Shown in pieces: positions 37,843 through 47,647 of a stretch of 51,380 nt of DNA. The stretch's first letter is position 1. Each line of letters opens with the position of its first letter. Origin of the DNA: Chara braunii. Taxonomy: Eukaryota > Streptophyta > Charophyceae > Charales > Characeae. The notes below the pieces were generated by a model. It saw nothing but the letters and a program-made list of their open reading frames with translations. It ran no database searches and was not told the origin of the DNA. A program made the position numbers and the translations under genes. The stretch spans positions 1,132,665-1,184,044 of the forward strand of contig BFEA01000246.1 in NCBI GenBank assembly GCA_003427395.1, read 5' to 3'.

Positions 37843-38568
37843 GTTCCCAACACTCGCCTTTTTATCCTTTTCTCACATCCACACCATTCCCTCACTCCCT
37901 TTTCTTTTTTGATCCACCCACTATTTCTTGCAATCCACTACCTGCTTGTTTGCTCATTCTCACATCTTGCCTGCGGTTCCCTTGTCTCCTTCCCCTGGCC
38001 TTCTCTATCTCTCCAGTTCTTTCTGTTACACTCCCTGCCCCTTTTCACATCCTCTCGCACATTTCATCTTTCCCATGTCATCACATGCTCTCTCCTTAAC
38101 CTTTTGTGTCCAATTCAAGATAGTACACCACAGACTACGTCATCATCACTCTAGCTCCACCCCATCTAACCACATGGCACTCTCCTTCACTGTTCTCCCC
38201 ACGCCCCATTGCCTTTCTGTACTTGGCCATTTTGTCCACTTCCTTTCTCCCCCCTCCCCTCCCAAAAAAAGAGCCATGTCACTCTAGCTCTCGCATTACA
38301 CACTGTTATCCCTTCTCTGTATCATCTTTCCTCCAATTAAGTTACTCAATTTCTGTGTCGAGACTCTTGCAGTTCTACTCAATTTGTGAGTGATGTTTTG
38401 CCATATTCCTCTTATCTATCTAGCAGTCTACCATCTACCATCTCTGTATCATTTATGAGACATCCTGTAGGACTGTACTCTGCTTCTACATCCTGACCAT
38501 CTGGCTCGCAAGCTAATGGACAAACTGTCCCACCAAGCCATACTCCACCGAGTACCACCTCCTTCCCC
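37843..38568. other. Pyrimidine-rich sequence, no gene recognised
   Basis: Long open frames here reflect C/T-rich composition (Ser/Pro/Leu-rich translations) and have no motifs. Confidence 0.4.
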
Positions 38569-38610
38569 CTAATATAATGCACGGCTATTCTTGCTGTATC
38601 TAGACTGAAA
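38569..38610 (+). mobile_element. One-ended fragment of the CTTCCCCCGAA MITE family
   Basis: CCTTCCCCCTAATATAATGC and then TGTATCTAGACTGAAA align with the left half of the 5209 copy. No matching right end was found. Confidence 0.6.
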
Positions 38611-38668
38611 CGCGGGGCAAAAAATTACACACAGCACTCTTCAGGGCAGGACGGCTGGGCTCACAGGC

Positions 38669-39050
38669 ATGTGACTGCTGTGTCCGCGGTAAGTACCCTA
38701 AGTTGTGGCAATACCACTCCTGTGACTGTTGTGTCCGGGGTAAGTACCCTTAGTTGTCCTTTCCCCTATATCCACTTCCGGCCAAGTCATCAAATGAAGG
38801 GACATTCGAGTGCCAGAACGTACCCAAAACAACACGGAGAAGGCCAAAGACCACGTACCCAAAACAACACGGAGAAGGCCAAAGACTAGCTGGTGAGGGA
38901 ACAGGGAGTAGACATACACATGGAATGAAGCATGAGGTTGAATTGTGAGGATAAACCAGCATGTGAAATAAAAAGGGGTTTGATGGCCTGATAAATCCCC
39001 AGGTCATGCGGCTATGAGGTTGAATTGTGAGGATAAACCAGCATGTGAAA
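38669..39050. repeat. Cluster of local tandem duplications
   Basis: There are three successive duplications. A 51-bp unit with TGTCCGSGGTAAGTACCCT lies at 38670 and 38721. A 35-bp unit GTACCCAAAACAACACGGAG lies at 38820 and 38855. A unit with ATGAGGTTGAATTGTGAGGA lies at 38930 and 39014. Confidence 0.9.
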
Positions 39051-39052
39051 TG

Positions 39053-39440
39053 AGAGACGGTTAACGGGGCCCCAAATATTCGCCGTTTTTGTAGGCAATT
39101 GCGGTGCGAATTTCGTCAACAATTATAAAAACAAACGATATGAGATCATAGTGCAAACATTAAAAAACAGGCCAAAGAAAACAAGAAAAAAAACAAAAAA
39201 AAACTATGAAACCCTAACACAAAGACACTGTCCGAGTCAAAATGAAGCGTCCAACGAATTCAACAAAATGCCAACTTTTTCATTATTGATCCAAACATGT
39301 CAAAACTGCACACATGACGTACCCTAAAGCACATATATGTCACACAAAAAGAAAAACAAGAAAAAAAGCAAAAAATCAGCACAATATGACAGTTTCAGTG
39401 CAATTCGGTGCAAAATTCGTCAAAAATAACACCCCTTCGA
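39053..39440. mobile_element. Possible GGTTAAC-type element, one terminus visible
   Basis: GAGACGGTTAACGGGGCCCC followed by AAATATTCGCC resembles the left end of the element at 5637. The interior is A-rich, like that family. The opposite inverted repeat was not found, and the right limit given is only the end of the A-rich stretch. Confidence 0.35.
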
Positions 39441-39457
39441 GCAGGAGAGGGAGCACA

Positions 39458-39458
<1 letters not shown>

Positions 39459-39501
<43 letters not shown>

Positions 39502-39513
39502 CCTCCCTCCCTC
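39459..39513. repeat. (CT)n microsatellite passing into CCCT repeats
   Basis: CT units to about 39496, then CCCT units. Confidence 0.97.
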
Positions 39514-39779
39514 TGTGTAACCTTCTCTCCTGTATGGAAACGTAGAGGTAATAAACGAGCTCAAAACGGTGAGGGCATAAATTACAAGGTCAGGTTAATG
39601 CCATGGTAAGAACCTATTCCGAAGTCAAACATGCTTGCTTTGTTTATATCAATATATATTGAATCGAGTCATTTGGCAGATACCTCGTGGGTTATATGAG
39701 AAGACCGCGTCAAAGATTGAAGAATATATTCGCCGTAACGATTTCTCTTCAACTTCATTCCTCATCGCATGGGAGGACT

Positions 39780-41795
39780 GGGAGGAGGGGTCGGACAGAA
39801 GGTAGAGATAGATTGGGTGGGCGATCATCCTGCTCCTGGTTCTCCCCCTCCTCTTCCCTGACTCCCCCCCCCCCCCCCCCCCCCCAAAGCCCCTTTCCTC
39901 CTTCCATGGCTCCTGCTAGTGCTCATCATCCCTGTCCTAGTTCCACTCCTCCTCGTACTCCTTTTGTAAGTTGCCATCCTCCTGCTCGTCATCCTCACAG
40001 TTATCCCCATCCTCCCACTGGTCATCCTCCGCATCCTCGTCCCACTTCTCCTTCCTCTTCCTCCCGAGGCCCCCAGATCTTGTCCTCTTCCAGTTCTCTG
40101 ATTCCCATTCCTCTACTCGTCCTGCTCCCCCTCCTCCTCATATCATTCCTCCTCTTCCCCTCCTCCTACCATTCCTCCTCCTCCTTCACCTCCTCCCGCT
40201 CAGACTGGCCCTCCTCGCTCCTCCCATTCAATAGGCTTCGGTGAACTACTCACCAAATGCACAAATGAGAATGCATCTTCCACTAGAACATTGAAAGATA
40301 CACAGCAATACCCCCATTCCTCCTCCCGTTTGTCGTTTTCCCCCTCATCATTGCACTGCCGTTCTGTCCATCATCCTCGCCCTCATGTCCTCCTCCCCAC
40401 TCACCTCCTCATTCGTTACTTTCTCTTTATTCTTCTCCTCACCCTTCTACTCCGCTACCACATCCTGCTGCCCCTCCTACTTTCCCCCTCCCCCTCCTCC
40501 TCCCTCTTCTCCTCCTTTCGCTCTTCTCGCTTCTCCCTCGCTACTCTTTGTGTGGGAGGAGCAGGAGGGGTGGGACAGGAGGTGAAGTGGTGGCCGGCCA
40601 TCCTGCTCCTTGTCCTCCCCCTACTTTTTTCCCTTCCACCCCCCACTTTCCTCCTCCTGCTCCTCCTAATAGCACTCGTCACTCCCATCCTCATTCCACC
40701 CCTCCCATTACTCCCCCCTTTGTTTGTTGCGATCCTACTGCTCTTCATCCTCCCACTTCTCCTCCTCCTCCCACTGGTCATCCTCCACATCCTCGTTCCG
40801 CTTCTCCTTCTTCTTCCTCCCGAGGTCCCCCAAGCTTGTCCTCCTCCCATTCATCAATTCCGGTCCCTCCTCATTGTCCTGCCATTCTCTCTCCTCCTTC
40901 CCCTCCTCCCACTCATCATCCCGGCCCTCCTCGCTACTCCTCCCATTCACTGGGCTTTGCTGAACTACTCACCAAATGTGCAAAATGAGAATGGATCTTT
41001 CACTAGAACATGGGAAGATACACGGCCATAACCCCATTCCTTCTCCTCCCGTTCGTTGTCTTCCACCTCATCATCGTGCTGTCCTCCTGTTCGTTGCCCT
41101 CCCCGAGTCCTCCTTCCCCTCTACCTCCCACTGGCATCTTTCCCGTCCTCCTCCCACTCCTGATGCTCCTCCCGATGCTCCTCCCTTTCACTAGACTTCG
41201 CTCCACTGCTCACCACGAATCTTTCACTAGAACATGACAGTATACTCCCTTTCACTGGACTTCACTCCACTACTCACCTTCCGCTAGAACATGAGAATAT
41301 ACACGACCATGTGTTCTTAGTCCCCCCCCCNNNNNNNNNNNNNNNNNNNNNNNNNNNNNNNNNNNNNNNNNNNNNNNNNNCCCCCCCCCCCCCCCTCCAA
41401 ACACGTGGCCCTCCGCCCCTCCTTCCCCTACACTCGCTTGTCGTGCTGCCTCTCCTCGCTCCTCCTCCCGTTCACTGGGCCTCGCTCCACTGCTCATCAA
41501 CTATGCAAAATGAGAATGAATCAACATGGGAAGATACACCGTTATATTCCTCCTCCCGCTCGTTGTCTTCCCCTTCCTCATCGTGCTGTCCTCAAATGTG
41601 CAAAATAAGAAGGCTCTTAAAACATGAGAAGATACGCATCCATGTGTCCAATATCCTCCCCTGCCTCCTTCACCTCCTCCCGCTCGTCATCCTGCCCCTC
41701 CTGGCTCTCCCTCCTCTCGTTCAGTACGCTCCACTCCACTACTCGTCAAATTCGCAACATGAGAGCGCATCTTTAACTGCCACTTCTGCACATCG
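39780..41795. repeat. Degenerate pyrimidine-rich satellite-like array
   Basis: Long CCTCCTCC/CTCCTCCCACT tracts alternate with a recurring core. The core reads GCTYCRSTGMACTACTCACC, then AAATGTGCAAAATGAGAATG, then CTTTCACTAGAACATG and AAGATACAC. Core copies are centred near 40265, 40985, 41225, 41290, 41510, 41612 and 41750. Spacing is irregular because the pyrimidine tracts vary. All long open frames here are products of the low complexity. Confidence 0.8.
41331..41380. other. Assembly gap of 50 N
   Basis: The gap is flanked by C runs on both sides (41322-41330 and 41381-41395), so it falls inside a homopolymer in the pyrimidine array. Its true length is unknown. Confidence 1.
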
Positions 41796-42307
41796 TCTCC
41801 CTCTTGTCACCACCATCTCACGCTGTCCACTTGGATACCTCGATACAACTCTTTCTTCATACGACTTCATCTCCCTCACTCACACACATCCACCCTCCCC
41901 TCATCCTGACCATCCATGCGTGTATTTCAACTCCCCATTGTCAAAGACCATTCCATTTCACCCATCCCGACAAACCCACACCTATACCGTCACTGTATTC
42001 TGCTGTCGTCTCTGTGGTCTTCACGAGATAAGAGTGCCATGTGGCACTTCGGTGCTACTATTATTGATTGATGACGTGGAGGGAGAAGAAGCCCGGAGAA
42101 GAAGTTGGAATGGTTGGGTTATTATCGTGCAGACTTTGATTATCTCTTCCAGCTTCTCCCTTGTCTATCCTCCGCCCACTCTCTTCGTCTAGTGGTAACC
42201 AGATACTGTTGCAGATATCACTTCACGTTTACTGGAGACTTTGTGCAGACTTTGAGACTACTTGTACTTGACGACTGATGAGTATCATCCAGACTGGGTT
42301 CATTACA
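41796..42307. other. No gene recognised
   Basis: The long open frame ending near 42192 is pyrimidine-rich at its start and shows no motif. The sequence leads into the 58-bp tandem array. Confidence 0.35.
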
Positions 42308-42650
42308 CTCTAATCAATCTTGAGTGATAAACCCTAAACCTATACGACCATCTTTTTATCATCATCATATTCTTCTCCTTACTCTAATCAATCTTGAGTG
42401 ATAAACCCTAAACTTATCATCATCATATTCTTCTCCGTACTCTAATCACTCTCGAGTGATAAACCCTAAACTTATCATCATCATATTCTTCTCCTTACTC
42501 TAATCGCTCTCGAGTGATAAACCCTAAACCTACAACACTCTCTTCTTATCATCATCCTATTCTTCTGCTCATTCAAATCGTGAGGAGATACACCCTAAAC
42601 CTGTAACACCGTCTTCTTGTCATCATCATATTCTTCTCCTTTCGTACTCT
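42308..42650. repeat. 58-bp tandem repeat array
   Basis: CTCTAATC starts units at 42308, 42382, 42440 and 42498. The last two steps are exactly 58 bp, and degenerate units follow. Each unit contains GAGTGATAAACCCTAAAC and TCATCATATTCTTCTCC. A remnant (AATCAATCCTGAGTGATACA) reappears at 42890, after the AT-rich insert. Confidence 0.93.
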
Positions 42651-42870
42651 AAAAAAAAAAAGCACTGCTTATGCTGCTCAAATTGCTACTGAATAATAAA
42701 CCTGACAAAAAAAGATTAACTCCAAAAATTTTAGGCAAATCCAATGCAGGTTTTCCTGTACGTTCATCTCTAAAAAGTTATAAATCTGGAAAAAAAAAAA
42801 AAAGTTCTAAATCCCAATATACCCAATGCCATATTGCTGCTAAAAAAAGTAGCCCTGACAATATAATGTG
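42651..42870 (+). other. AT-rich insert inside the 58-bp array, unidentified
   Basis: It starts with an A run and differs strongly in composition from the array on both sides. A 66-codon frame is Lys/Ser/Leu-rich ([19 protein letters not shown]). It resembles the island at 34481-34690 in base composition. The origin is unknown; organelle-derived DNA or a retroposed transcript are possibilities. Confidence 0.35.
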
Positions 42871-44931
42871 AACAGATGCACCTCCTTCGTAATCAATCCT
42901 GAGTGATACACCCGCCATTTGGTAATGGCAGAAGTTCACACCGCTCTTCTTCACACCGTTCATCTAAAAAGTAAGCGCAACCACGGGCCTAGGGGCCTAG
43001 CCTACTCGCCAAACTTAGCGTATGGAGAGTAGTGCAACCAGCCCCCTGAAATACCAAGGCCGTGAAATAGAGAGACACGAGTTGGAAATCAAATGAAAGC
43101 AGCAGATGAGTACAAAACTGTAGTTCTGAATTACCACGGACCGGTCAGTTCTTCGATGGTCAAATCGCAAGTTCGTTTATCGCCCTTCAAAAAAAAAAAA
43201 AAAAAAAAAAAAGTCACAGCGTGCACAAAAGACAGTCCACAACCTTTGTTTGTCACCATTCTTGGAATGTGCACCTTAACGAGTGTTGTGCGTACGAATT
43301 TGTAATGGAGTACTTCCAAAGCGTCCACGGAAGGCAGCTATGGCGGCCGCTGCCTGACACTATTCTTCTTCGTGGCCCTACCGCGGCGCGGCGAAAGCCG
43401 AAAGCGTAGATGACTCCCAAGCACGCCCCCGCTATCCTCCCCCGCCAAAAGATCGTACTTCTTTTTCCGCTTCGTCGATCTATATCTAAGTTCGTGCCAC
43501 GTCACGCTTTCCTCATCTTCCTCTTCTCCTCGTTCCACGTCACTTGACATACACGCCACCTTTCCCAGCAGCCCCTCTCTTACCCCCCCTCCCCCCACCC
43601 AAAAGAAAAAACAATTTTCAATCACGATGTGCCTGCCACGTTGGATTGCAAAACCCTCCACTGTCATTAGTATTCGTCAAAAGGCGAAGGGTTTTATGCT
43701 TTTGCCGTGACCTACGATGCTCCAGGGGGAAGCTTTTCTCTCCCTTCCTCCTTTCTTCCTCTTCATCGGTCGCAACATGCCCTGGTACATCAGACGATAG
43801 ACCTTACCGGCCATCATGGTATTCCCCCGCCTTCCTCATCTCCTGATTCTCCTCCTCCTGCGGTTAAGCACCCACCACTCTCCACCGACCCCAGTTTCTC
43901 ACGGTCTTCCCTCCAAGATTGCACTCTCCTTCTTCGACTTCTTGGATCGCGACGTGACTGTCAAAATCTGTCCCTCCGACGAGATTTCTTCTCCTTCGCT
44001 AAGGATAGCGGACCGGCTGCCACGTGGAAGGACAAGACCGTGTTCGCCATCTCATTTGCTCTTCTCCCACCTCCTTGTCCCACTCCAATCACGTCATCGC
44101 CAAGAGACAGCATACCATAGCTCCCTTTGCCTACCCCCCCCCCAATCCAGTGTGTTAAGCCGCTCCTTTCTTCATACTTACATGAGGCCGTATCGTACTC
44201 GGCATATTTTATACACCAAACGGATCGATTACGCAGATTCAAAGGGAGGAGAAGAAGCAAAGAAAAGAAGGAAAAAGAGAGGGAGGAGGACCGAGAGAGC
44301 CCAGACGAGAGCGACAAAAGAGCGGGCGCCTGTTTCACTTTGAAGAGAGAGGAAGCGTGGCAGACAAGGGAGCACAAAACCCAAAAGCCGTAGAGGAGAG
44401 CAAGCACATATTCCGCTCTCTAGAAATGAACATATGAACAAGAGAAGAGAGCAATACGAAGGGGGAGCAGAACACGCCGGAGGGGGGGCGCCCGGCGAGG
44501 CCGAGTGGGGGGGCAGGGAGCAGGCCGCGCGGNGNGGGGGGGGGGGGGNGGGGGGGCGCAAAGGCGGGGCGGGGAAGCAGGCCGCGCGGAGAGGGCACGC
44601 ACTTAATTGCAATTTCGACTTCACGGCAGCGACGGTAGCCTCGTGCACAAGAGGGAAGGAGGATGGTCGGGAGAGCGGATGAAGCGGAGAGCGGGGAAGT
44701 GGGGGGGTGGACACGGGTGGAAAGAGAAGGAGAGGGGGAGAGGTGTGATGATCGAAACTCCCGCGTTCAACAAACTAACCCCCACAACATTCACGAGTCA
44801 CTCAAATACCAACAGCCAACAAGTTGTTGGTACACGACAGATCCATGCTATACGAGATTCGATGAGCTTTTTTTCAAAGCAAGCTCTTTCTTAATTGGTA
44901 GAGTTATGAATATGATTTAATCTGTTAAACC
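42871..44931. other. No gene firmly recognised; GC/CT-rich with runs
   Basis: Contains a poly-A run at 43189-43212. Pyrimidine-rich sequence at 43490-44110 gives open frames of 100-175 codons, none with a known domain. A G-rich tract with isolated N bases lies at 44490-44560. A promoter or first exon could hide here but cannot be shown. Confidence 0.35.
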
Positions 44932-45212
44932 CTAGGCTACCAGAGTGGCCAGGGAACCACTAGCCCGGCCGGGCCAAAAATAATAATAATAATACTTTTT
45001 TTCAATTCTGTTTTATATTTTTTATTTGGTAAGCAATTTCGATGTAACCCTTAGAGGCAAAAGTTGTTCAGTTTATTTTTCCGTATAACATAATTTTTTT
45101 TTCAGAATTTCTTGATTTTTTTTTTTTCATTTGCTGGGATCTTCTAGGGTCCTTGCATGGCCGGGCAGCCCGGGCAAACAAGGTGATCCGGACGGCCCGG
45201 CTGGCAGCCTAG
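44932..45212 (+). mobile_element. CTAGGCTACC-family hAT-like MITE, copy 2 (281 bp)
   Basis: The ends are CTAGGCTACCAGAGTGGCCA and GGCCCGGCTGGCAGCCTAG. The interior has AATTTCGATGTAACCCTTAG and GTTGTTCAGTTTATTTTTCC, as in the other copies. The flanks GTTAAACC and GTTAATCG match at only five of eight positions, so the duplication has decayed or the copy is older. Confidence 0.9.
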
Positions 45213-45338
45213 GTTAATCGTTTATTAGTAATAAAATCCGATTAATGGAACTCCGTTATCACAGCTGCATTGCCGTCGAAACTCCGCTACAATGACAGAA
45301 GTCCCTGATCTCTGCTGCAACAACTAACTGCATATTAA
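45213..45338. other. Short unique spacer
   Basis: This spacer lies between the MITE and the U6 retrocopy and shows nothing recognisable. Its last bases belong to a GGTGGTTTAA motif, in which the U6 retrocopy inserted. Confidence 0.5.
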
Positions 45339-45504
45339 ACCACCAGTACCTTTCTTTTTTATTCTTCTTTTTTTTTAATTTGGACCATTTCTCGATTTAT
45401 GCGTGTCATCCGTGCGCACGCAAGGGCCATGCTAATCTTGTCTAGGTTCTCTGTATCGTTCCAATTTTAACGGATGCCCCCAAGGACTACCACCAGTACC
45501 TTTC
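45339..45504 (-). pseudogene. U6 snRNA retrocopy with A-tail and 16-bp target duplication
   Basis: The body at 45377-45487 (minus) starts GTCCTTGGGGGCATCCG and keeps AAAATTGGAACGATACAGAG, GATTAGCATGGCCC and GATGACACGC. It ends ATCGAGAAATGGTCC + AAATT, so both U6 ends are present. Nine bases are inserted between ACAGAGA and AGATTAGC, and four near the TGCGCA segment, in the catalytic region, so function is unlikely. An A-rich tail (45355-45376) replaces the usual T-run terminator. ACCACCAGTACCTTTC occurs perfectly at 45339-45354 and 45489-45504. This is the signature of LINE-mediated retroposition. Confidence 0.93.
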
Positions 45505-45748
45505 CCAAGCAAACACAAAGTCGAATTCGAGCCTCATCCGAAATCTTTGGAGTCTCGGGGCTACCTGACCACAAAGAATGGGGGCGCCAGCGAAAAGGAG
45601 ACAAAAACGCCGCGCTGGCGCTTCGGCACCCACCCATTGGCGCACAGCGCTACTCCGCCTCGGCCAAAAAAGGATCGGAGGAAGTGGTGGGAACGGACCA
45701 GATTCATCTGAATGGGAAAATCGGATGCCATATCCGCGCTCTCTCAGC

Positions 45749-45763
45749 ACGCTCTTCCGATCT
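45749..45763 (+). other. Probable Illumina TruSeq adapter remnant
   Basis: ACGCTCTTCCGATCT equals the last 15 bases of the universal sequencing adapter. On the minus strand it translates to the contaminant-type peptide DRKSV. A chance 15-base match in a window this size is improbable, but the preceding adapter bases are not present. Confidence 0.65.
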
Positions 45764-45944
45764 GTCACCCTACATTTCCCGCCACAAATTCGGACAACGT
45801 TTCTCCTGTTGATTCTCCTAGTCCGTTTTTTTATCCTTTCTTCTTTTTTTCATTCTTACAAAGAAAAACACGGCGACGGTATTTCAAGTATCACTATGGA
45901 ACTGACCAGCCCCAGGTAACTCAGCACAACTCATGAGTTTATTC
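45764..45944. other. No gene recognised
   Basis: Short mixed sequence after the probable adapter remnant. Confidence 0.4.
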
Positions 45945-46025
45945 ATCTGATGCAACCAGGACTCGAACTCAGGTCTTCTTATCAACAGCTCATGGGGGCA
46001 TGGGGGTGGTACCCATCCAGCCACA
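45945..46025 (-). repeat. tRNA-like sequence, probable SINE head
   Basis: On the minus strand an A-box-like TGGCTGGATGGGTACC and a B-box-like CTGAGTTCGAGTCCTGG are spaced about 40 bases apart. The acceptor ends do not pair well, so a functional tRNA is not supported. It differs from the other tRNA-like repeats. Confidence 0.5.
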
Positions 46026-46452
46026 TTGGTCTCTACACTCTACACTATACAACCTACCTCGTGCAAATTTTTCCATTCCCCTTCGATATATATAATTGCC
46101 TACCTCAATGCCCCTGGTGCACTGACCACTGCCCAGTAGCTTGTGGTCGCACGTGCCCTGAGCGCCTCCCAGGCGACAAACACCGTGCACAACGCTTCGG
46201 CAAGTTGGCACAACTTCCGTCTATGGCATACGTTGTAATGCCATACTCCTCAAACTATCATGAATGCATCTAACGACGATTACCGTCACATTCAGTCGAG
46301 AAGAAGCACTGCCAGTAGTCTTACGAGTTTTTTCCCTAAAGAAACTGCATCATCGATTCTTGAAGAAAATAATTTCGTGGCGTGCGTACATTCGTTCCTT
46401 GAATTTGTACGAAAGTGCTAGCGCGCAATTTTCATAACGAAAACGATGCAGC

Positions 46453-46455
<3 letters not shown>
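46026..46455. other. No gene recognised
   Basis: Unremarkable sequence with short frames only. Confidence 0.4.
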
Positions 46456-46499
<44 letters not shown>

Positions 46500-46541
46500 G
46501 AGAGCGAGAGAGAAAGAGAGAGGATAGAGAGAGAGAGAGAG
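46456..46541. repeat. (GA)n microsatellite, impure
   Basis: GA units interrupted by AAAG, GGAG and GAT. Confidence 0.95.
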
Positions 46542-46903
46542 GAGACAGAACGAACATACCGCTACTCTTCAGGAACGGGATGAAACAGTGACCAGAGGGA
46601 GCACGGCTAAAGCTCAGACCTATTGAATATTCAGCGAATATACAAAGATACGCTAATCGTCCCGACAGGCTTTCTCAATAATCAATGTCGTCATCGCCAT
46701 TTGATATTCTTTTTCGTCTTTCTTTTTCTTCAATACTACTGTAGTCAATTACCCAAAAAGCGTCTTTCACAAGAAAATAGAAATCCAAATAATGCTCACA
46801 ACGACAAATCATCCAAACGAAAAACAGAAACAGAAACTTCAGCCAATCAAAAATGCGAAAGAACGAACGGCGACTGTGCTCACAATCAATAACAGATCGT
46901 TCA
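46542..46903. other. Unassigned; one 89-codon open frame
   Basis: The frame at 46623-46892 (+) has a hydrophobic Phe/Leu stretch (LIFFFVFLFLQYY) and an Asn/Lys/Glu-rich end. I recognise no family, and the frame could be chance. Confidence 0.2.
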
Positions 46904-47155
46904 AACGAAAGCTAAGCTAGCAGAGTGGCCCGGGACAACTTGCCCGGCCAGGCCAAAAAAAAAAAACGGTTAAGAATTTCGATGTGACCCTGAGGCAAAA
47001 GTTATTCAGTTTATGTTTCTGCATAACATTTCTTTTTCGGAGATTTTTGTTTTCTTTTCTTTATTTTGCTAGGAACCCCCCCGGTCCTTGCACGGCCGGG
47101 CCGCCCGGGAATATAGGGTGACCCGGGCAGACCGGTTGGTAGCCTAGAACGAAAG
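46904..47155 (+). mobile_element. CTAGGCTACC-family hAT-like MITE, copy 3 (236 bp plus duplications)
   Basis: The element at 46912-47147 has diverged ends (CTAAGCTAGCAGAGTGGCCC and GGTTGGTAGCCTAG). AACGAAAG flanks it exactly at 46904-46911 and 47148-47155, an 8-bp target duplication. The interior block AATTTCGATGTGACCCTGAG is identical to that of copy 1. Confidence 0.93.
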
Positions 47156-47647
47156 GCAAAAAAAAAAAAAGAATACAAAAAGCAAATACATGGAAACGAG
47201 CAAACGGAGACCCTACCAAAGAAGCAAAGAGCAACAACACCAGACAGCGAAGGAAATATATCATCCATTCATTCATTCATTCATTCATTCTCTCACTAAG
47301 CAGGACGAGACGATTCAACAAAAGAGAGACACAAAAACAGCCACAAAAGGAGAGAGAGAGAGAGAGAGAGAGAACGAACGTCGGTCATTTTACCGAAACG
47401 ACGAGGGAACAATTCCAACCGCTGCCAGATCGACGAAAACAATTCACAGTAAGACATCAAGAATCGATGATGGGGAAAAAAAGAAATAGACAACATCACA
47501 TCATATGAATGTCAAGAATTTAACACCCAGATAAACGTTAGATAAACGATATCCAGTACAGATAACGTTCATCTACTACTCGAATTATCAGATTCTGTCA
47601 TTACCATCATGTGATTCATGTCAAAGAAAAAGAAAAAAAAAAAGACA
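47156..47647. other. 3' flank of the CacyBP/SIP-like gene
   Basis: Contains ATTC units (47265-47290), a GA run (47348-47372) and a short repeat AGATAAACG (47531, 47541). No clear poly(A) signal on the minus strand was recognised. Confidence 0.45.

Noticed and set aside
39687-41031. Pro/Ser/Leu-rich open frames of up to 246 codons
   Set aside because: They exist in several frames at once and follow the pyrimidine repeat tracts.
42263-42300. Hammerhead core at CTGATGAG (near 42277)
   Set aside because: No stem II and no downstream GAAA; a chance match to the heptamer.
43707-44343. Candidate exon(s) of 100-175 codons
   Set aside because: Overlapping frames with C/T-driven composition, no domain, and no splice sites that I could defend.
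45377-45487. Functional U6 gene
   Set aside because: Insertions in the catalytic region, an A-tail instead of a T-run terminator, and a target duplication indicate a retrocopy.
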